A stretch of DNA of 64,000 nucleotides, from the NCBI RefSeq assembly GCF_008086045.1, contig NZ_VSEY01000004.1:62001-126000 (forward strand), written 5' to 3'. Shown here piece by piece: positions 59,556 through 64,000 of this stretch. This stretch comes from Nonomuraea sp. PA05 (GTDB taxonomy: Bacteria; Actinomycetota; Actinomycetes; Streptosporangiales; Streptosporangiaceae). Every line of letters starts with the position of its first letter. Within the stretch, counting starts at the first letter, position 1. The notes under the pieces were generated by a model. It did not search any database. It saw only the letters and a program-made list of their open reading frames with translations, and was not told where the DNA came from. Position numbers and translations under genes: made by a program.

Positions 59556-60845
59556 ATGGCACGCCTCGGTGATCGCGCGGACCAGCTCGGGTGCTCGTTC
59601 TGCGGAAAGAGCCAGCGGCAGGTCAAGCGGCTCATCGCCGGCCCCGGCGTGTACATCTGCCAGGAGTGCATCGAGATCTGCAACGAGATCATCGACGAGG
59701 AGGCGGCGGAGACCACCGAGGTCAGGCGCGACGACCTGCCCAAGCCGCGCGAGATCTACGCCTTCCTCGACGCGCACGTCGTCGGGCAGGACAAGGCCAA
59801 GAAGACGCTGTCGGTCACGGTCTACAACCACTACAAGCGCATCTTCTCCGGCGGCGCCGGCCGGCGGGGCGGCGACGTCGAGATCTCCAAGTCCAACATC
59901 CTGCTGCTCGGCCCCTCGGGTTCGGGCAAGACGCTGCTGGCGCAGACGCTGGCGAAGCTGCTGGACCTGCCGTTCGCGATCGCCGACGCGACGGCGCTGA
60001 CCGAGGCCGGCTACGTGGGCGAGGACGTCGAGAACATCCTGCTCAAGCTCATCCAGGCGGCCGGCCACGACGTGCGCAAGGCCGAGACGGGCATCGTCTA
60101 CCTCGACGAGATCGACAAGATCGCCCGCAAGAGCGAGAACCCGTCCATCACCAGGGACGTGTCGGGCGAGGGCGTCCAGCAGGCGCTGCTGCGCATCCTG
60201 GAGGGCACCACGGCGTCGGTGCCGCCGCAAGGCGGGCGCAAGCATCCGCAGCAGGAGCTCATCCAGATCGACACCACCAACGTGCTGTTCATCTGCGGCG
60301 GCGCCTTCGCGGGCCTCGATCAGTTGATCGAGCAGCGGGTCGGGCACCGCAGGACGGGCTTCGACTCGGTGCTGCGCCCGGCGGGCGAGCAGCCGGGCCA
60401 CACCGGCTCACTGGCCGCGCTCATGCCTGAGGACCTGGTCAAGTACGGGATGATCCCGGAGTTCGTGGGGCGCCTGCCGGTCGTCACCACGGTGCACGAC
60501 CTCAGCGGCGACGCCCTCGTCCAGATCCTCACCGAGCCGCGCAACGCGCTGGTCAAGCAGTACGCGCGGCTGTTCGAGCTCGACGGCGTGCGGCTCGACT
60601 TCACCCGCGACGCGCTGGAGGTGATCGCGGAGCTGGCGCTGCTGCGCGGCACAGGAGCGCGCGGCCTGCGGGCCATCATGGAGGAGGTGCTGCTGCCCGT
60701 CATGTACGACGTGCCCGGCCGCACCGACGTGACCCACGTGCTGATCACCGAGGACACGGTGCTGCAGAACGTCAACCCGAGCCTGATCCCCCTCGGCCGC
60801 GCCGCCATGGCCAGGAAGCGCGGCCCGCGCGAGCAGTCGGCTTGA
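59556..60845 (+). CDS. ClpX-type AAA+ unfoldase, divergent paralogue
   Basis: A 429-residue ClpX. The N-terminal zinc domain has CSFC and CQEC (Cys13, 16, 35, 38). AAA+ motifs are Walker A GPSGSGKT, pore loop GYVG, Walker B VYLDEIDK, the RKH loop (GGRKHPQQ) and sensor 2 [11 protein letters not shown]. The ClpP-docking tripeptide, normally Ile/Leu-Gly-Phe, is Thr267-Gly-Phe, and the sequence after it ([15 protein letters not shown]) differs from usual ClpX. There is no clpP or trigger-factor gene beside it, unlike the standard clpP1P2-clpX locus of actinomycetes. It is therefore probably a second ClpX with altered ClpP binding. ATG 59556 has GGAG at 10 bases. Confidence 0.9.
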   Translation: MARLGDRADQLGCSFCGKSQRQVKRLIAGPGVYICQECIEICNEIIDEEAAETTEVRRDDLPKPREIYAFLDAHVVGQDKAKKTLSVTVYNHYKRIFSGGAGRRGGDVEISKSNILLLGPSGSGKTLLAQTLAKLLDLPFAIADATALTEAGYVGEDVENILLKLIQAAGHDVRKAETGIVYLDEIDKIARKSENPSITRDVSGEGVQQALLRILEGTTASVPPQGGRKHPQQELIQIDTTNVLFICGGAFAGLDQLIEQRVGHRRTGFDSVLRPAGEQPGHTGSLAALMPEDLVKYGMIPEFVGRLPVVTTVHDLSGDALVQILTEPRNALVKQYARLFELDGVRLDFTRDALEVIAELALLRGTGARGLRAIMEEVLLPVMYDVPGRTDVTHVLITEDTVLQNVNPSLIPLGRAAMARKRGPREQSA

Positions 60846-60880
60846 AGATTGTCGGCCTCGCTGGCGGGTACCGGCTGACC

Positions 60881-61858
60881 ATGCGACTCGGCGTGCTAGA
60901 CATCGGCTCCAATACCGCCCATCTCCGCATCGCGGACCTCACGGCGGGCTACCCGCCGCAACCGGTGGCCACGCTGAAACGCCGGCTCCGCTTAGCGGAG
61001 GCCATCGGCAGGGACGGCGTCATCGGCCGGGCGGCGATCGACCGGCTGACCGAGGCCGTCAGCGAGGCCGCCGACGTCGCGGCGCGCCACCGGGTGCACG
61101 AGCTGGTGCCGTACGCCACCGCCGCCATCCGGGACGCCGCCAACCGCGACGCGATCCTGACGGAGATCCAGGCCACCTCGGGCGTGCGCGTCGGCTACCT
61201 GGACGCGGAGCAGGAGGCCAGGCTGACCTTCCTGGCCGTGCGCCACTGGTTCGGCTGGTCGGCCGGGCCGATCCTGCTGGCCGACATCGGCGGCGGCTCC
61301 ATGGAGCTGGCCTACGGCGACGGCGAGACCCCCGACCTGGCGCTCTGCCTTCCTCTGGGGGCCGGGCGGCTGACCCGCCACCGGCTGCCCGACCCCGAGC
61401 GGGTCAAGAAGCGGCACCGCAGGTCGTTACGCGAACACGTGGAGTCCGTGCTCGCCAAGCGCGTCGGCGAGATCGCCGCCAGGCACCGCGCCGGCCAGGC
61501 CACCGCGGTCGCCACCTCCAGGACGTTCGCCCAGCTCGCCCGCCTGTGCGGGGCGCCCAAGGCCAAGGCGGGGCCGCACGTCGTACGCGAGCTGCGCCGG
61601 GCCGACCTGCGCGAGGCCATCGAGCTGCTGGGCGAGAGGACCCCGGCGGAGCGGGCGCAGCTCCCCGGCGTCTCGGCCGCCCGCGCCCGCCAGATCCTCG
61701 CCGGAGCCATCGTCGCCGACGCCACCATGGCCGCCCTGGAGCTGGAGGCGATGCGCATCTGCCCGTGGGCGCTGCGCGAGGGCATCCTGCTGGACCGGCT
61801 GCACCACTCGGCCGGGCACGCCCGCCGCCTGTACGCCATCCGGGACGCCAGCGCCTGA
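60881..61858 (+). CDS. Ppx/GppA-family exopolyphosphatase
   Basis: A 325-residue enzyme of the actin-like ATPase fold that hydrolyses polyphosphate or pppGpp. The phosphate-binding loops are LDIGSNTAHLRIADL at the N-terminus and LADIGGGSMELAYG; YATAAIRDAANRDAI and ATAVATSRTFAQLARL are also typical. The length fits the short actinobacterial Ppx1 form (no C-terminal HD domain). ATG 60881 starts at the conserved edge; an upstream TTG overlapping the ClpX stop would add 13 unrelated residues. The 35-base gap suggests co-transcription with the ClpX-type gene. A small hairpin follows the stop. Confidence 0.9.
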   Translation: MRLGVLDIGSNTAHLRIADLTAGYPPQPVATLKRRLRLAEAIGRDGVIGRAAIDRLTEAVSEAADVAARHRVHELVPYATAAIRDAANRDAILTEIQATSGVRVGYLDAEQEARLTFLAVRHWFGWSAGPILLADIGGGSMELAYGDGETPDLALCLPLGAGRLTRHRLPDPERVKKRHRRSLREHVESVLAKRVGEIAARHRAGQATAVATSRTFAQLARLCGAPKAKAGPHVVRELRRADLREAIELLGERTPAERAQLPGVSAARARQILAGAIVADATMAALELEAMRICPWALREGILLDRLHHSAGHARRLYAIRDASA

Positions 61859-61879
61859 GGGTGGTCCAAGCCACCACCC
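61859..61879 (+). terminator. Possible hairpin after the Ppx gene
   Basis: GGGTGGT (61859-61865) and ACCACCC (61873-61879) form a perfect 7-bp stem with a 7-base loop directly after the stop codon. There is no T-run, so it is a weak terminator candidate. Confidence 0.5.
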
Positions 61880-62004
61880 GCACGGTCTCCAGCGAGGCAT
61901 CGGCCGCGTCCGGGATCACCATGCACCCGCCCTTGCCCTGTCGCGGAGCACAGAAACGGACAACCCGGCGGATTGCACGTGCCAGGGGCGGGCAGGAAGC
62001 GGGG

Positions 62005-62721
62005 GTGCGAGCTCCGTCCTCTCCCCGTGTCGCCTGGCCCGTGATGTACCAGCGGTGGGAGCGCATGACGTTCATCCACTGGCGTTACCGGCCCGAGCAG
62101 GTCCAGGCGCTGCTTCCGCCGCAGCTCCGGGTCGAGCCGTTCGACGGGGCGGCGTGGGTCGGGCTCGCCTGCTTCCGCATGCGGGACGTGCGGGTGCCCG
62201 GCGTTCCCGCGCTGCCGTGGATGTCCGCCTTTCCCGAGACGAACCTACGGACGTACGTGCGCGACGCCCGCGGGCGTACCGGGATCTGGTTCTTCTCCCT
62301 GGACGCGGCGCGCCTGGCCGCCGCGCTCGGCGGGCGCGGCGGCTTCTGGCTGCCCTACTACTGGTCAGGCATGTCGGTGGACGTCCGCGACGGCCACACC
62401 CGGTACCGGTGCCGCCGTCGCCTGCCCGGCCCCGCCGGCGCTCGGTGCGACGCCGACGTGGAGGCCGGGGTGCCGCTGGTGGAGCGGGAGCGTGACGAGC
62501 TGGCGCACTTCCTGACCGCCCGGTTCCGGCTGTTCAGCGTGGTGGCAGGGCGGCTCGCGACCGCCCTGGTGGAGCATCCGCCGTGGCCGCTGCACCACGC
62601 CCACCTCGACGGGCTGGACCAGAGCCTGGTGCAGGCGGCGGGGCTGCCCGCGCCGGAGGGGCAGCCTGTCCTGCACGCGTCGCCGGGGGTGCGGGCTCGG
62701 GTGAGCATGTGGCGATGGTGA
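62005..62721 (+). CDS. DUF2071 (YqjF-like) family protein
   Basis: A 238-residue protein of the DUF2071 family. The N-terminal signature QRWERMTFIHWRYRPEQVQ is followed by LLPPQLRVEPFDGAAWVGLACFRM, then FPETNLRTYVRDARGRTGIWFFSLDA and PYYWSGMSVD (phrases listed separately). The fold is related to acetoacetate decarboxylase, but a function has not been shown. The start is GTG 62005: AGGA lies 7 bases before it, and it gives the ~15-residue lead seen before the QRW motif in this family. ATG 62044 or ATG 61921 are alternatives. It ends 7 bases from the convergent serine hydrolase. Confidence 0.82.
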   Translation: MRAPSSPRVAWPVMYQRWERMTFIHWRYRPEQVQALLPPQLRVEPFDGAAWVGLACFRMRDVRVPGVPALPWMSAFPETNLRTYVRDARGRTGIWFFSLDAARLAAALGGRGGFWLPYYWSGMSVDVRDGHTRYRCRRRLPGPAGARCDADVEAGVPLVERERDELAHFLTARFRLFSVVAGRLATALVEHPPWPLHHAHLDGLDQSLVQAAGLPAPEGQPVLHASPGVRARVSMWRW

Positions 62722-62727
62722 CGGCAC

Positions 62728-63906
62728 TCAGGTGTGTGCCTTCATCGCCCGCACGACCGCGTCGTACAGGCGCGCCGCCCGCAGGTCGGGGACGCCTTCC
62801 CTGAGCCGGTTCATCACGTAGCCGAACGCGAGCCCGCTGTCCGGGTCGGCGAAGCCGATCGAGCCGCCGTAACCGCCGAACCCGAAGGCCGTGGGCGAGT
62901 ACCAGAACGCGTCGGGGGTGGGCAGGCCGAAGCCGGTGCCGATCCGTACGGGCACGCGCAGGATGCGGTCGATCCCCGACACCTGCTCCGCGGTGGCCGC
63001 GGCCAGGGCGGCGGGGGTGAGGACGCGGTGCCCGATGAGGGCGGCGTAGAAGGCGGCCAGGGAGCGCGCCGTGCAGATGCCGTTGGTGGCGGGCATCTCG
63101 GCGGCCTGCTCCACGGGGTCGTTGTGGTCCAGCGGCGGTTTGACGAGCGTCATCGCGCGCGTGGTCAGCGACGCCGGGTCGGTGTAGGCGGCCAGCACGT
63201 CCCGCATGGGCTCGGGGACGGCGTCCAGGTCGATGGCGGCGGCGTCGAAGGCGGCCTGGTCGGCGACGATCCGGCTGACCCGGTGGTGCTCCCGCTCGGG
63301 CAGCCCGATCCACAGGTCCAGGCCGAGCGGCGCGGCGATCTCCTCGGCGAGAAACGTGCCGATCGACCGGCCGGAGGCCCGGCGGACCACCTCGCCGACG
63401 AGCCATCCGTAGGTGAGCGCGTGGTAGCCGTGCTCCGTGCCCGGCTCCCAGAACGGCCGCTGGGCCGCCAGCGCCCGCACCACCGGCTCACCGGCGATGG
63501 CGTCGGCCGGGGTGATCGGGTCGTCGAGGGCGGGCAGGCCGGCCTGGTGGGTGAGCAGCCACCGTACGGGGATGTGCGCCTTGCCGCCCGCCGCGAACTC
63601 GGGCCAGTAGCGGGCCACGGGCGCGTCCAGGTCGAGCTCGCCGCGCTGGGCCAGCAGCAGCGCGCACGCCGCCGTCACCGCCTTGGTGGTGGAGTAGACG
63701 ACCTGCAGGGTGTCGCGCCGCCAGGGGCGGCCCGTCTCCGGGTCGGCGATGCCGCCCCACAGGTCGACGACCTTCCTCCCGTGCAGGTAGACGCCGACCG
63801 CCGCCCCGATCTCCTCGCCGGAGGCCAGGTTGGCCGCGAACGCCTCGCGTACCTCCTCGAACCCCGGGGCCGTCTCGCCGTCCACCGCCGGGCCGTCTGC
63901 GTGCAT
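62728..63906 (-). CDS. Beta-lactamase family serine hydrolase (class C/EstB-like)
   Basis: A 392-residue cytosolic protein with the class C penicillin-binding fold. The catalytic SxxK is STTK (Ser72, Lys75) in VVYSTTKAVTAACALLLAQRG. GYHALTYGWLVGEVVRRASG holds the second-motif Tyr, and GFGGYGGSIGFADP is the third motif. VGVYLHGRKVVDLWGGIADP at the N-terminus is typical of the actinobacterial EstB-like esterases. There is no signal peptide, so an intracellular esterase role is more likely than drug resistance. ATG 63906 follows AAAGGCG. It is 31 bases downstream of another - strand gene and probably in its operon. Confidence 0.9.
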   Translation of the reverse strand: MHADGPAVDGETAPGFEEVREAFAANLASGEEIGAAVGVYLHGRKVVDLWGGIADPETGRPWRRDTLQVVYSTTKAVTAACALLLAQRGELDLDAPVARYWPEFAAGGKAHIPVRWLLTHQAGLPALDDPITPADAIAGEPVVRALAAQRPFWEPGTEHGYHALTYGWLVGEVVRRASGRSIGTFLAEEIAAPLGLDLWIGLPEREHHRVSRIVADQAAFDAAAIDLDAVPEPMRDVLAAYTDPASLTTRAMTLVKPPLDHNDPVEQAAEMPATNGICTARSLAAFYAALIGHRVLTPAALAAATAEQVSGIDRILRVPVRIGTGFGLPTPDAFWYSPTAFGFGGYGGSIGFADPDSGLAFGYVMNRLREGVPDLRAARLYDAVVRAMKAHT

Positions 63907-63936
63907 GTGTCATCGCCTTTCGTCTGAGGGACGGGG

Positions 63937-64000
63937 TCAGCGGCGGAACTTCTCGACGAGCCAGGCGCACAGCTCGGGCTCGCTCATCTCGGGGAACTCC
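63937..64000 (-). CDS. C-terminal end of an unidentified gene (runs off the right edge)
   Basis: The last 64 bases, read on the - strand, give EFPEMSEPELCAWLVEKFRR and a TGA stop at 63937. Codon use fits a real gene end. Only about 20 residues are visible, too few to name a family. It lies 30 bases upstream of the serine hydrolase on the same strand and probably shares its transcript. Confidence 0.5.
   Translation of the reverse strand, partial: EFPEMSEPELCAWLVEKFRR

Overview
The window is very GC-rich. Genes are densely packed with strong G/C preference at third codon positions, many GTG/TTG starts and ATGA/GTGA stop-start overlaps. Regulators are of SARP, LAL and ROK type, and two ABC uptake systems with lipoprotein binding proteins are present. 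This fits an antibiotic-producing actinomycete; a Streptosporangiaceae/Nonomuraea-like genome is my best inference, not something the sequence proves. I saw no rRNA, tRNA, CRISPR array, insertion sequence or prophage gene, and no gene-free stretch longer than about 300 bases.

Region 1 (1-13059). After a truncated aldehyde dehydrogenase comes a compact nonribosomal-peptide-like cluster (508-11255). One arm on the + strand encodes an adenylation-carrier protein and a 612-residue protein that looks like a caspase/CHAT-type fold followed by a Cys4 zinc ribbon. The converging - strand arm reads GNAT/Fem-like acyltransferase, free carrier protein, ATP-grasp ligase, MFS exporter, stand-alone adenylation enzyme, stand-alone condensation enzyme. 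Every activity is on its own polypeptide, three genes of the - arm overlap by GTGA, and several carry short in-frame tandem repeats. A Baeyer-Villiger-type monooxygenase diverges from the cluster.

Region 2 (13060-28364). An exported ExeM/NucH-type nuclease converges on an ABC-F ribosome-protection-type ATPase across a shared hairpin; the ABC-F gene has a possible short leader peptide upstream. Four pathway-type regulators follow: a large SARP-NTPase, a small SARP and two LAL/LuxR proteins, the second coupled to a luciferase-like flavin oxidoreductase. An alpha/beta hydrolase ends the block.

Region 3 (28365-48139). This part is catabolic and transport-related: a secreted tannase/feruloyl-esterase-like enzyme, a RibD/DHFR-fold reductase, a Dpp/Opp-type peptide importer divergent from a ROK regulator and an M81 (MlrC-type) metallopeptidase, a GntR/DUF3500 pair divergent from a fumarylacetoacetase-family enzyme plus a fused carboxyltransferase, then an aldo/keto reductase with a MerR-type operator, a cytochrome P450 and a class A beta-lactamase-fold protein.

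Region 4 (48114-64000). An EntS-like exporter with a possible iron box and an orphan NitT/TauT-type binding lipoprotein precede a carbohydrate locus: a secreted DUF4832-type protein with Fn3 and carbohydrate-binding-like domains, divergent from permease-permease-binding protein-GH36-ROK. The right end holds a ClpX-type unfoldase whose ClpP-docking tripeptide is changed, a Ppx/GppA phosphatase, a DUF2071 protein, a serine hydrolase and the tail of an unidentified gene.

All functions are read from motifs, gene order and spacing by eye; no database search was run. Start codons were chosen from ribosome binding sites and expected domain starts.
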